NCBI GenBank assembly: GCA_026119855.1
Contig: JAOWBW010000382.1
Span: 1,178,001-1,242,000, forward strand
Origin: Campanula takesimana
Taxonomy: Eukaryota > Streptophyta > Magnoliopsida > Asterales > Campanulaceae
Direction of reading: 5' to 3'
Length of the DNA stretch: 64,000 nt
Position numbers and translations under genes: made by a program. Below, piece by piece: positions 22,495 to 34,329 of the stretch. Each line of letters begins with the position of its first letter. The stretch's first letter is position 1. The notes under the pieces were generated by a model. It was not told where the DNA came from, ran no database searches, and saw nothing but the letters and a program-made list of their open reading frames with translations.

Positions 22495-23474
22495 ATGTTT
22501 GAAGCAGCCATGAAAACCTTAAATGATTAAAGACAAGGAGAAGATCAAGTACCTCCGAGATATGGGTTAGAACAGTTCTTAAAGATGAAACCAATAGGCT
22601 ATGATGGAGAACCCGATGTAGCTAAGGTGGAAAGGTGGATTGAATCGATGGAGAAAATATTTGATGTTCTGAGATGTTCTGATCAAGATCAAATCAGGTT
22701 TGCTACTTATAATCTGAGTGGAGCTACTGAGTACTGGTGGAAGGCTTTGAAAACTTGTTGGGATGAGACTCATGTACCATATACTTGGGAGAATTTTCTA
22801 AAAGAAGTTCAAGGAACATTTTATTTCCCGGGTGGATCAAGACAGGAAAGAAATGGAGTTTCTCAACTTAAAGCAAAATTTTATGTCCGTGGCTCAGTAT
22901 ACATCTAAATTCACAGAGTTATCCAGGTACTATACTCATCTAGTTGCAACTGAGGAGAGGAAGGCAATGCGATTGGTGAAAGGATTGAGAACTGTAATCC
23001 AAACTCAACTAGTATTTCACAAGTTACAGGATGTTCAAGATGCAGTTGATAGAGTTTATCAAGTGGAGCACCATATTGAAGAACAATAAGAGGAAAGTTG
23101 AACTATTATGTGCGGGAAGGCAAGGAAGACCTCAACCATAGTACGGTGACAATCGAGGAGGTCAGGGAATATCATTACAAAACAGAGGACAACCTCAAGA
23201 GCAATCAATTGCCAACAATTAAGGTAACAATTTGGGAAATCAAAGTAGAAGGATATGTAAATATTGTCAAAAGGAAGGGCACTCTGAAGAAATGTGTTGG
23301 AAGAAGTTGGGTAAGTGTTTGAATTGTGGTCAGTTTGATCATTTTCAAAGGGATTGTCCTACAACCAGGAATCTATCATATGGGAGTGGAGTTGGATCAT
23401 CACAGGGTCAGAAGAAGGATGCCTCGGGAAAGCCTAAGGTACAGGGTTGTGTTTTTGCTACTAATCAACAATAG
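22495..23474 (+). pseudogene. Element F gag and nucleocapsid (broken)
   Basis: The gag body is readable from ATG at 22495 (MFEAAMKTL) with an early stop, then PPRYGLEQFLKMKPI, GEPDVAKVERWIESMEKIF, ATEYWWKALK, a frameshift near 22815, and QYTSKFTELSRYYTHL. Two knuckles follow: CKYCQKEGHSEEMC and CLNCGQFDHFQRDC. In the second the Gly-His pair is Asp-His, but the metal ligands remain. At least three frame changes and two stops separate the pieces. Confidence 0.85.
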
Positions 23475-23990
23475 GCTTTAGATTCTTCTACCTTGATTGG
23501 AGGTATAATTTATGTGTCTAGTTTGAGGGCACGTGTACTTATAGACCCCGGCTCATTGCATTTATATGTGTCTGTGCATTTTTGGAAAAAGTTACATTTG
23601 TCTCCTGAGTCTCTATTTTATGTGTTAGAGGTGTTCATCCCTATGGGGAAGTGTTGGGCTGATAGAGTGTTGCGTACTTGTGATGTGCATATTCGTGAGC
23701 ATGTTGTACTTGCTGATTTAGTTGTTTTGCCATTACAAGATTTTGATATTATCTTGGGAATGGGTTGGTTAAATAATTATCATGCTTCAGTTAATTTTTA
23801 TAAAAAGGATTGTCATATTTTCTATTCCTGATGTGCCCGAATTTACTTTTGAGGCTACTCCTCTGGGTAGGGGGATTTGTATTATTCCTTATGTGAAGGT
23901 TAGAAAGTTGTTACACCGTGGTTGTGTGGGATTCTTGGCCAGTGTTCTCAATACTATTAAAAAGGGTTCCTGAAGTAAAGGATGTGCATA
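23475..23990 (+). pseudogene. Element F protease (broken)
   Basis: Retropepsin relic with VLIDPGSLHLYVSVHF (the DPG form, as in element A) and ILGMGWL, where the usual second conserved Asp position is Gly. A frameshift near 23815 separates it from the following FEATPLGRG segment. It is clearly related to 1277-2047 of element A. Confidence 0.83.
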
Positions 23991-24001
23991 TTGTGAAAGA
24001 G

Positions 24002-25058
24002 TTTCCTGATGTGTTCTCTACTGAGTATTCTATGCCTCCCGATAGGGAAATCGAGTTTTGTATTAAATTACTTCCAGGTACTACCCTGATATTTGAGGTA
24101 CCTTAGAGAATGGCTCCAACTGAATTGAAAGAGTTGAAAGTTCAATTGCAAGAGTTACTTGATAGTGGTTTTATCCGACTCAGTGTATCACCGTAGGGAG
24201 CTCCTGTATTGTTTGTAAAGAACAAATATCCTTTGCCTCACATTGATGATTTGTTTGATCAATTTCAAGGGTCTGTTGTCTTTTCGAAGTTTGATATTGA
24301 GGAATGGTTATCATCAGTTGCAGATTCATTCTAAAGACATCTTTAAGACTACTTTTCGTAGTAGGTATGGTCACTATTAGTTTCTTGTTATGCCTTTCGG
24401 GTTAACTAATACTCCCGTTGTTCTTATGGATATGATGAATCGGGTTTTCAAACCTTATCTTGATAACCTTGTGGTTGTTTTTAACGGTAATATCCTTGTT
24501 TATTCTAAATCTCGAGAGGAACATGAACAATATTTGCGAATGGTTTTGTCTGGGCTCCGAGGGAAGCAGTTATTTGCGAAATTTTCTGGGTTTAGCGGAG
24601 TATTATCGAAGATTTATTGAGGGGTTTTCCAAGATTGTTACACCATTCACTTAGTGGACTTAAAAGAATGTACCATATATGTGGGATGAAAAATATCAAG
24701 TCAGTTTTGAGGAATTAAAGAAGAAGTTGACCACCGCACCTATTCTTGCGTTACCTAATGGGAATGATGATTTGGTTAGTTACAGTTATGCTTCGAGGAA
24801 GTTAACTTCTTGTGAACAGAACTATCCGACCCATGACATGGAACTTGTTGCGATTGTTTTGCATTACGTAAGTGGAAACATTATCTTTATGGAACAAAGT
24901 TTGAGATTTTTACAAATCATAAGAGTTGAGATATCTTTTCTCCAAGAAAGAGTTGCAACCGATAGCGTAGTCGCAGATACTATTAGTCAGAAATCTTACA
25001 TGGTTTCGAGGATGGTCCGAGAATGGAAGATGCTTGAGATTGGTGTTCTTATGAATTG
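24002..25058 (+). pseudogene. Element F RT and truncated RNase H
   Basis: RT starts at the MPPDREIEF linker. The block between the PW-GAPV motif and KYPLPHIDDLF has lost about 60 nucleotides. FGLTNTP follows, and the catalytic motif is FNGNILVYS in place of FIDDILVYS, so both aspartates are lost. After the frameshifts it joins the connection domain LTTAPILALPNG, and the RNase H is cut to fragments ending VVADTI. It cannot be active. Confidence 0.85.
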
Positions 25059-25945
25059 AGACATGGAGTATGTTTTCTAATAATAGAGTATTGCTAACCT
25101 TAATTCAACGGATAAAAGATGATCAGAAGAATTACCTCGAGTTGAGAAAGATAGTGGATAAAACCAAAGATAGAAAATCTAAAGATCTCTCTTTTAATCT
25201 TGAAGGAGTATTAACTTATAGAGGGATGTGTACCAACATTGATGGAATTAAACGCCAAGTTCTTGATGAGGGTCACGAGTTCAAGTATAATATTCATCCC
25301 GGGAGTACCAAGATGTATCAGAATTTGAAACAATATTTTTAATGGAATAATATGAAACAGGAAATAGCGTATTATGTAATAAAGTGTTTAACTTGTCAAC
25401 AGGTTAAAGCTGAACATCAAAGACTCACAGGTTTACTTCAACCTCTAAAGATACTTGAGTGGAAATGGGAACATGTTACGATGGATTTTGTAATAAGATT
25501 ACCTCGTACTTAAATAAAGCATGATGCAGTTTGGGTAATCGTGGATAGATTGACAAAACCCGCTCATTTTATACCTATTGAAATTGGCTATTCGATGGAA
25601 AAGTCATAATGAGCCTTTTGAAATTATAGAAAAAGTTGGAAGTCTTGCGTACTATCTTGAGTTGCCATCTTCTTTGGGTAAATTCATAATGTGTTTCATA
25701 TCTCCATGCTTCGTAAAATTTTGTATGATTTATTTCATATGTTATTAGAGATACAAGAGGATCTAGAACCCGATATGTTTTATATAGAGCAACCAGTTTG
25801 AGTGATTGATTCTAAAGTTCAATAATTGAGAACCAAGAGTAATCCGCTTGTTAGAATGATATGAAGGAATTACAATGTTGAAGAGTCAACTTGGGAACTT
25901 CGGGAGGAAATGGAAAGGAAATATCCCTGGTTATTCGATTCGTTT
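25059..25945 (+). pseudogene. Element F integrase remnant with C-terminal domain
   Basis: The N-terminal zinc-binding region is readable (GHEFKYNIHPG ... CLTCQQ), followed by the first part of the catalytic core (WVIVDRLTKPAHFIP). The rest of the core, with the second Asp and the Glu, is missing. The sequence resumes with an integrase C-terminal block (YLELPSSLG, VFHISMLRK in another frame, NVEESTWELREEMERKYPWLF). A deletion of several hundred bases is the simplest explanation. Confidence 0.82.
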
Positions 25946-25980
25946 GGTAAGTAACCCTAAAATTCAGGACGAATTTTCTT

Positions 25981-25994
25981 TAAGGGGGAGTGAT
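25981..25994 (+). other. Element F polypurine tract
   Basis: TAAGGGGGAGTGAT lies immediately before the 3' LTR, the expected primer for plus-strand DNA synthesis. Confidence 0.8.
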
Positions 25995-28156
25995 TGTAAC
26001 GACCCCAAAACCCGTCCCAATTTATTTTATATTTTTGGGGATTTTAATTTGACATTGTGTGTGCATTTTATGTGTTGCATCATATTTTATGATTTGCACA
26101 TCTTACTTGATTAATTGTGTTATTTATTTGGTTGGGTGTAATAATGGTTAAATGAGTTAAATGATTAAGTTGAAACCTTAGGATCCTTATTGGAAATATA
26201 AGTTCAGGGGTTTATTTGTTCAAATGGAAAGTTGAGTGATCAAAGTATAATTTTGGGGCAAAAGATCTTTTATAAGCTCATGCTTATCTCTCTCTCAGTC
26301 GATTCACACACACACACACACTGAAATTTAACTTTCCCCAAATTTACTCTCTTTGTGTTCGTGGAAGAAAAGGTAAACTTTCTTTCTATTTGATTTTATC
26401 TCCTTTTAATTACTTCTCCGTTTTAAAAACTAATTATATAAAAATGATCAGGGAGTTGAGTAGGTCATTTCTACCCGATCAAATATTATTTTCTCGATAC
26501 TTTTCTGGAAATAGGTAAGTTACTAATCCCCCTTTAAATGTTAAAATGGTCATATACGTTATACTTGATACTTGTGATTGTTATTTCTGAGATTTGGATA
26601 ATATTTGTGATACTTGTAATTTTGGGAAAAAGGGAGTATTTGGAAAGTTGGTTTTGAATGGTAAGGGAAGTATAAGTGTGTTTCTTGGGTTCTTTTGGTT
26701 AAGGTGTATGTAAGAAGTATAAGTGTGTTAATACTTTTGGAATGGTGAAACGAAGGGAGTATAATTTATTCAAGTTTTGGCCTGCGAGGTGTGTTGGGCG
26801 GCCGCCCAAATCGGGCGTGCGGCCGCACACTTATCTGGAATGTTTTTGTCTTGGAACAGGGCTTTTTGGGCGGCCGCACAGGCTGGTGTGGGCGACCGCC
26901 CAGGGCTGCTGAAAAGTTTGAGTTGTTTCAATCCAAGTATTTAGAGTTCAATATTGGTCTAGGTCTTAGGTGATATCCTAGAGTACCTAGAGAGTTGTTG
27001 TGGAACATTCGAGTATTGGAAACGGTTCCTTTGTGAATATATGTGTTGTGGAATTGAACTAAATATTAATTGGATATTGTTGAACATCTCTTGATGTGGT
27101 TTGGATTGGTTCATCTTTGTGATGTGTTTGACTTGGTTCCCTACTTTGGAATCATTGCCCCCGGTTGTTGTTTAAGCAAGTATTCATTACTATGCTCGTG
27201 TTTAAAGTCCAGCTGGTACTTGTTGTTAAGTCAGGCAGTGGGAGAATTATAGTGGCACAAGTTAAGTTCACTATAAGGTTTTCCATTGGTACCTTGAGTC
27301 AGGTAGTGGGAGAATTATAGTGGCACACGAGCCAAGTTCACTATAAGGCTTTCCACTGCTGCCTTTTCTATTTTCCCCAGTCCAGATTGGCCTTAGATGG
27401 AATGAATCGCTCCCTTGCGTGAGCCTTGGGTTATGACTTTGTGTCATATTTCCCCCCGTTGTTACTTTGGTTCTTATGGTTATGGTTGGTTTTCGGGATC
27501 CCGGCTTCAGCTCTTTGATGCTGCTAAGTTGGTACCTCTCAGATGGTTATATGTTTGATTCAAGAACCTTGGCTCAGTATCCACTTATGAGTGTTTATTT
27601 TCGCCTTATGTGTGGTGTGATGAGTTGGCTTTGCCTCATATGTTATGTGATAAATGAATGTTTATTGACATTGTTCAATTACGAGTATCATTTCAGCATG
27701 TAACGTAGTTGCATTTTAGTAGCTTACTGAGATTCATTCTCACCCCTTATTTGTTTACTGTTTTAGATAAAGGCGACTACAGGGGATAGGTCACTTCACA
27801 AGGGAGGACGTCAGGTTGATAATCCATTTTGGAAAGGAAGTGTGGTTTAAAGGTTACATTATATAAATGTATAACCTTTGGGGTAGTGTACCCGAGACTT
27901 TATCCGTGTATCACTTATTTTGTTAAAGTGTGGTAATTGTACATTTGTATAAGAGTGTGTAAGCCTTCGGGATAAGTACTTTCGTTTGTGAAAAAGTTTG
28001 TTTGAAAGTTAAATGGAAGTCTTTGAACTTCGAGTGTGGATTTTGTTAAACTTTATGAAAGTATATTTCGAAAAATTTTCTATAAGTGTTTTATGACGTC
28101 TTTCAATCGTGTCCCGAGCATGGGGCCAAGTAGGACCACGGGTCTGGGGCGCGTCA
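25995..28156 (+). repeat. Element F 3' LTR
   Basis: It starts TGTAACGACCCC and ends GGCGCGTCA, then the target duplication GAAAT. By eye it matches the 5' LTR almost base for base, including the GC-rich words at 26808-26905. The CA dinucleotide run near 26300 is longer than in the 5' copy. Confidence 0.92.
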
Positions 28157-28349
28157 GAAATGATTAGTGTAGAAAGAAGAAGAGAAAACTAGGAAGAACA
28201 TATGGGATGCGGGCGACTCTGGTCCTTGATGTGGGATGCACGCGCCTTAGGCCAAGAAGGCCAGAGGCGCACGCCTCCCCCATCAGAGACCAGAATGTCC
28301 AGAAAAGATGTAGATTTTGAACAAAATGCAAGTTTAACCCTCAAACATT

Positions 28350-28366
28350 CCCCAGCAGAGTCGCCA
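28350..28366 (-). other. Element E primer binding site
   Basis: The minus strand reads TGGCGACTCTGCTGGGG, identical to the site in element D. It lies one base inside the LTR. Confidence 0.85.
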
Positions 28367-28367
28367 C

Positions 28368-29335
28368 AGTAGATACCCCGGGGAGAGCCCACTGCTTGGC
28401 TAGAGCGGTGGATTATCCTAGGATGTCTAACTTGTTTTAGAGTCGCCACCTATGTTTTAGAGGAACATAAGAAAAACCTAATGTGTAGCCTAAGTTTGAT
28501 TTACGAAAACAGAAATTCTTGTTTATGAGGTTCGGGGGTTAGGTTACGAGATGGGAAGTACTTAAACACCCATCTCGCCCAACTAATGTTGGTCTTGCTT
28601 GTTCAAAATCTACATAATCAAAATGTTCTTCCTATTCTTCGATGATGATAAAAGGTGTTAAAAAGGGGGTTTTTAGAATGTAGGGAGATAACTCCTTGAC
28701 TAACTTCAATGAAGTGAAATAATCTTTGGTGTCATGTCCCAAAATGTTTGGGTGATTGCACTTTTGATGAAATAAAAAGAGAAGGAAAAAATATGAAGTA
28801 GGGAAGAGGGAAGAGAATGGTCTTTTACCTATGCTTCAATGTGACTTCAAATATTTCTTGAGAAATTGCCTTTGAAATGCCTTGAATATTTTTTGTGTAT
28901 AGTTTTCTTTCTTCCAAAAAGAGTCACATTTCCAATGGTGGAGAAGAGGGATTTATATAGTTGTAAAACACAAGTTTTTGGTGCCAAAACTCAGTCACCA
29001 AGAAATCTTTCCCGGGAAAAATCATGTAAAATGAGCAAGGGAGAGATTCTGGGACAGAAATCTGTAACTGACGCCCAGAGGCGCGCGCTTCCCACCTTGG
29101 GTGTGGAAGGCGCGCGCTTCTGTCTTCTATGGTCGGAGGCGCGCGACTCAGAGATGAATTTTTTGACAGAATGAACTGGAAAGTCAGCCCTGCTATTCAG
29201 TTTAGTCCCTGGATTAACGGGGTTAGTCAGGAACTTAACGGAAGTAACAGAAACTGACAAAAAACACTTAAAAGAGGGAGAAATAGAAAATCAACCGTGC
29301 AATCAGGGTGAGAGGTCCAAGGTGGGGTGTCTACA
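28368..29335 (-). repeat. Element E 5' LTR (968 bp)
   Basis: In the element's sense it starts TGTAGACACCCC at 29335 and ends GGGGTATCTACT at 28368 (the terminal base is changed from the expected A). It carries a TATATAAA box at 28952-28959 and three GGCGCGCGCTTC-type words at 29080-29150, upstream of the box. The flanking GTAGG (29336-29340) is the expected target duplication. Confidence 0.83.
28952..28959 (-). promoter_or_regulatory. Putative TATA box of element E LTR
   Basis: TATATAAA on the minus strand, about 120 bp downstream in the element's sense of the three GC-rich words. Confidence 0.6.
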
Positions 29336-30529
29336 GTAGGGTAGAGAGAGAAATTAGAGAGAGGGGGAGAGAGAGAAGCGAGGGAGGGACATGGGGAGAA
29401 TCAGATCTGTTGAAATCGACTCGCCGGAATGTTCGCCAGTGACGGAGAAGAAAGGGTGTGCCGGTGACGGGAGAAAGGTCATCGGGGCTAGGGGAGGTGT
29501 GGGTCACCGGGGTTAGGGGAGGGGTAAGGTCGCCGGTGGTTGAGAAGGGAGGGGTAAGGTCGCCGGTGGTGGAAGGTTAGAGAGAGAGAGACTGCGTGCG
29601 TCGGTGCGTGTGTGACTGCGTGAAAGGGAGGAGGGGGGTAGGGTTTATATATAGCAGGGTAGTTTCGGGATTTAATAATTTTAATGGACTAGGTGGTAAA
29701 TAAGAATATTAGCTTGGACTAGATGGTAGATGGAAATATTAGCTTGGACTAGGTGGTAGTTAGGCTTAGGATGGGGGACCCTATGGTAATTTTCTCTACA
29801 TTTATTTACCATCTACTCCTTAATATCCCCCCTCAAATTGTACACGCCAACATTCGTGAAGTGTCCGATTTGAAGTATACAGTCAGAAATCTAACAAGAA
29901 AACTAACAGAAACTAACGGACTTTTACATTCAGTCCCTAACATTACATTTATTAATATGCAGTCCATGCTATGATTTGTAGCACAGAAAATTTGTAGAAG
30001 AGGCTGCTCACTCTATTCTGCAACCCAAGAACTTGACCACAATTTGTAGCAATCATCGAGAAGCCCAAACAAGAGCCCATCCCCAAAAAGCTTTCTCCAT
30101 TGTAGGAAATTTGAAGGAGCAACACCACAATAAATCTTTCTCCACTCCATTTCTAAAACTATTTCTACAATCAGATCTCGATCATAGAACAAAAAATATT
30201 TTTGAAATATTTTTGTAATAAGGAGAAACAAATTTGATCTCCATCTTCTTTGACTCACCAATTCAGTGAGCCTGTATTTGCAGAACAGAGGCAACTCAGT
30301 GAGTTACAATCAAAACTCAACCAAGATATTCATCATTCATCAATGTACAATTCTAATCCTAATTTAGGCTTTATTGTCAAACTTCAACCGAAAAAAATCA
30401 ATTTGTTAATGTGTTTTGGAAAAAAACAACAATTAAGTCTAATGATCGAATGTATGAGTTTGAGTATGAGAAGAGGGTGAAATGGAATATAATTGAATGA
30501 ATTGAGATTGCAAAGACACGAGTATGTAA
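29336..30529 (-). other. 3' part of a Ty1/copia-like remnant
   Basis: A minus-strand polypurine tract, TTGAGGGGGGA (29826-29837), is followed by a terminus starting TATTAAGGAGTAGATGG (29825 leftward), the same as the right-hand LTR of the remnant at 40967. The part further left is GA-rich, with a TATATATA near 29648, and does not clearly match the other LTR. Bases 29840-30529 show no convincing protein, only what may be the last residues of a copia pol next to the tract. Confidence 0.5.
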
Positions 30530-30965
30530 CGAGGAAACCTTTGAGATAATAATCTCTTAGGAAAAACCTCGGAAGGTGATTATGAGCACCTACCTTCCCT
30601 AAACGTTTGTATTGATTTTTTGGGTTACAATGGATGCAAAGGCGAATTACAGAGATGAAGTAGTGAGCGTGTGTTTGTGTTTTTTCCTTCGCCTTTCTTA
30701 AATACTAAAAACTAGATAAGATTAAGCTAATCTGTTAACTCTAACAAACTTCTCTATCTTTTCGGCCACAACTCCTTCCTTTGACCAAGTCCTTTTTGCC
30801 GTTGATAAGAGTCTTCTTTATAGCACATGCTTATTCCTGTTAATTTTATCTGCAGAAGAATATTAATAACAAATATTAAATAAATAAAACAGTTACTTAC
30901 AACGCGGTAACTCTTCAAGATGTCGCTATCTTCAGGATGTCGTCGTGGAGATTTTACCCATAACA
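30530..30965 (-). repeat. Element G 3' LTR (left boundary uncertain)
   Basis: In the element's sense it starts TGTTATGGGTAAAATC at 30965, preceded by the purine tract TTTTGGGGGCAAT. Bases 30687-30965 match 38245-38527 closely. The sequence continues left to about 30530 without a clear terminal CA or a matching target duplication. Confidence 0.75.
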
Positions 30966-31112
30966 ATTGCCCCCAAAATTTTATCTTTAAAAGGTAAAGA
31001 CAAAATTTTGCTATGACCCACTACCAAGGAGAAGTTATAAAAGAAGTGGGCTTTAACTTCTGACAGTTTTAGAGTCCCAATATGGTTATAATTACTTGGA
31101 TGAGAGTTTCTA

Positions 31113-32172
31113 GGAGATGATGACAGGTTGCCCACAAAGTGGAAAAGAGAAGGTATTTGCTTTTTCACCATCCTGAATCTCCTTGCTGTTCCTGACTTTT
31201 CCTTGAAATGGTCCCTTCAATTTTTTGCAGAAATAAAGTGGGGAGAGCTTTTTCCTCCTTTGCCTGATTCAACCAGGAAGATAGAGGACTTGCTTAAACT
31301 TTCTGAGCTGGAAAGATCTTTCCAATCTTCAGGGATTGGCTCTTTAAGTTTTCATTCCCAAGAGCTTATTTCTGTAAGCAAGGCGTATTCTTCGGTCAAG
31401 ATGTCAACAGGTTAAGTTTTCACCGACTGTCTTCTTCTTGATCAGATTATAGACTTTATTAATTTTGAATACTTTCATTTGCCCGTTTTGAAGCCTGTCG
31501 TCTCTGGATCTGACTTTAACTTGGAAGAATTTGATCAAATGATGGGGAAAATCCCTGTGAAATTTGAGGGTAGGCCCCCTGTTGGACCCAAGAAAGATGA
31601 AGCCCAATCCATTGGGTCAAGACTCAAGAAGAGGAAGACTGAAGTTCAAGAAGTTGTAGATATTGAAGCTTTTGATGGTCTAGATGCTGCTGAAGTGAAG
31701 AAGAAGTTCATGATGATGACTTCTGGGGTAAGATGTTTTGATTTTTGTAAATTCTAAAATGCCTTTTAATTCTAAGCGTTTGAAGGAATTCATTCAGGCT
31801 TTTGGGCGCATGGAGTCCATAATTGAGATGGCTGAGGATAAGCTTAAGATTGCAAGGGCGGAGTTCTGTCACAAGAAGAAGGAGATGGAGAAAAAGCATG
31901 CATCCCTTTCAAAGGAGATTTCTGAGCTAATGGAACAACAGACCAAGAGGGAGGATGAGCACTTAAAGGAGATGGAACAAGTTAAATCCGCCTTGAAGAA
32001 GTCCGCTGCTAGGAGCATGGTGCAACTTCAAATCAGGATAGTGGAGGAATACCAAAATGGACAACATGTCACCTGGGATCTAGATCTCCTCAGAGCTGGA
32101 CTTCAGAAGTTATCTGGTGAATTTATGGATGAAGGAGAAGTTTCGTCGGGTGCTAAGGATGGTGATAAATAG
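31113..32172 (+). pseudogene. Antisense coiled-coil ORF of element G (three exons inferred)
   Basis: Plus-strand exons 31113-31410, 31453-31727 and 31777-32172 join in frame through GT-AG junctions and end at TAG 32172. The first exon follows a TTTCTAG acceptor, so an upstream exon is probably lost or unrecognised. Readable features are RLPTKWKREGICFFTI, a charged middle, and a strongly heptad-like E/K-rich stretch (MEKKHASLSKEISELMEQQ). Tat-lineage elements are known to carry extra ORFs in antisense between integrase and the 3' LTR, sometimes annotated as a gypsy-type transposon domain; this one fits that position. The inferred introns are only 42 and 49 bp. The function is unknown. Confidence 0.6.
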
Positions 32173-33189
32173 GAAGGAGATGTAGGTGCTAAGAAAGATA
32201 TTAGCTCTGTAGAGGAGACTAAATATCAATGTATTTTTCTTGAACAATGTTTTGATCGGGCTGCGTCCCGGGTTGGTTTGTAACAAAACAATTTGGTTTT
32301 TGATGGGTTTGTAATGGTCCATAAGGGCCAAAAACAATTTACTTTTCTGATGTGTGGGGTTGGTTCCACACTTCTAGGTAGTTTTTCTCAAAACTCTTTT
32401 GGGGATAAACTTTTTGTTTTAAGTATGCTGATGGTTTCTTCAAAATCAGTATGGTTATGTAAAAAATGGTTTGGGTTTTTGAAAATACATCACGTGCTTG
32501 CGTAGGATGTCTAAATCCTTTGCCCCACCTTGTGTCAATGCTATTGTCTTTTAGATAACATGAAAATGTTAAAACCAACTGATCAAAGCTTAGATCAAAG
32601 ATTGATTAAGTGGGAATGGGGGGTGCGTATATATATACATACGTGCCCATTCCACACCTTAACCAACATTGAAATCGTGCGCTCCAGGTGAAGGTGTTCA
32701 TACCTTAAAAGAGATGAAAGAAAGTTATTTCTTTAAACCTTTGAAGGGATTGAATCCTTATTCTTAAAATGAGATGGCCAATCTCAAAACTTGGTTCTTC
32801 CATAAACTTTTGGTTTGATGCACTCTAAAACTCATACTCATCTCTAAGACTTGCAAAACAATTGGAGGTTAATAGCCAATGACATCTTTAAGTGATATCA
32901 TTTCTATAAAGTAACGTTCAAAGAACAACTTTAAACAAAAATGGGATCATACCTCAAGATGTCAGCATCTTCTTGGGCGTCATCATCCTGATAGTTTCGC
33001 AAAATTGTCCCGAGTACTAAGTTTTCTTGCAAGACAGAAAACATGTTAGAGATGGGTATTAGCTTAGCTAACACCCCTCCGATGCTTAAGTTAGTAATGG
33101 TTTAAACATAAAATCAAATTTAAGATAACATAAAGTAAAGCGTGTAAATTCGTACCTTATATCCTTGAAAGAAACAAGTAATTTAAAAC
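32173..33189. other. Element G spacer between antisense ORF and pol
   Basis: AT-rich non-coding sequence. It contains a TATATATACATACGTG stretch near 32630. No protein motif was found on either strand. Confidence 0.6.
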
Positions 33190-34329
33190 TTACATAAAGT
33201 AGGCCTTAAGATGAATTTCATTCCAACTCCTAGGAATCCTTATGCCTTCTGGAGTAGAGAGCCAATATGAACCTTTCCCTGCTTTAGCATCTATCAAATA
33301 TGGTCATTCCCATTTTGGAGCTAACTTTCCTGCATTGAGTTCCCTTGTATTCTGAAAGACTTTGCGAAGTACTAGATCTCCAACCTAGAATTTCCTTAAT
33401 CGGACATTCTTGTTGTATGAGCGAGCCATGTTCTGTTGGTAGGCAGCTATTCTGATCCTTGTAAGGTCCCTCAATTCTTCAATGGTGTCCAAGTCACGAG
33501 CCAAGATGTCGTCATTCAGTTCAGATGTTAATAATCTATACCTGGCAGTGGGGATGATGACTTCTGCTGGGATGACGGCTTCTGCTCCAAAGACCAGGGA
33601 ATATGATGTCTGTCATGTTGCATTCTTTGGTGTCGTTCTGTCTGCCCATAAAACAAATGGAAGTTCTTCTGCCCAACGTCTTTTCTTTTGATCTAACCTC
33701 TTCTTTAAGTTATTGATGATGATCTTGTTGCTTGACTCCGCTTGTCCATTCGCCTGAGGATGTACTGGTGAGGATGTCACCATCTTGACTCCCCATCTAG
33801 TCAGGAAGTTCGTTGTCTTCTTGCTGATGAACTGGGAGCCATTATCACATACTATCTCTGAAGGGATACCAAATCTGCTAAAGATATTCCTCTTGATGAA
33901 GGAGATGACTTCTTTATCACGGACCTGGACGTATGCCTCTGCTTCTACCCAATTGGAGAAATAGTCTGTCATTGCTAATATGAACACTTTGCCACCAAGT
34001 GCCTTAGGCAGTTTTCCCACGATATCCATTCCCCACGTCATAAAGGGCCAAGGAGAAAGGATAGCATGAAGTAACTCTGCCGGCTGATGCACGATGTCGC
34101 CATGCTTCTGACATGAATCACATTTCCTGGCATATTCAGTGGCATCTTGTCGCATTGTAGGCAATAAGTAACCCATCCTAAGAGCTTTGGTATACAAACT
34201 TCTACCCCTAGAATGATTACCACAAATACCTTCATGTAACTCTTTAAGCACTTCTTTGGCCTTCTCAGGTTCTAGACACCTCAAATATGGTCCTACAAAA
34301 GACTTTCTAAACAATACATTATCAATTAA
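33190..34329 (-). pseudogene. Element G integrase
   Basis: It inserts the cDNA into the genome. The zinc-binding region is LHEGICGNH ... CDSCQKHG. The catalytic core has MDIVGKLP, AMTDYFSNWVEAE, VCDNGSQFIS and ANGQAESSNK, giving the D, D and E residues. The C-terminal part (GAEAVIPAEV, FQNTRELNAG, WNEIHLKAYFM) is interrupted by TGA at 33613, TAG near 33386 and TGA near 33302, but remains in frame to the natural stop at 33190. Confidence 0.9.

Larger units (their letters stand above)
20182..28156 (+). mobile_element. Element F: internally deleted Ty3/gypsy chromovirus-type element with near-identical LTRs
   Basis: A plus-strand element with 2,157-bp and 2,162-bp LTRs, a Met-type primer site, and only about 3.66 kb of internal sequence. 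Degraded gag, protease, RT, RNase H and integrase segments follow in the normal order, but most of the RNase H and the integrase core are deleted. A polypurine tract precedes the 3' LTR. The internal coding is related to element A while the LTR sequence is mostly different. Confidence 0.92.
15855..29335 (-). mobile_element. Element E: Tat/Ogre-type Ty3/gypsy, interrupted by F and B
   Basis: A minus-strand element with its 5' LTR at 28368-29335, primer site at 28350-28366, and a leader split by element F (20182-28156). The gag-protease frame (19107-15855) is cut by element B. RT, integrase and the 3' LTR must lie left of the window. The gag knuckle, the LVDGG protease and a G-patch-like segment after the protease point to the Tat/Ogre group. 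Confidence 0.85.
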
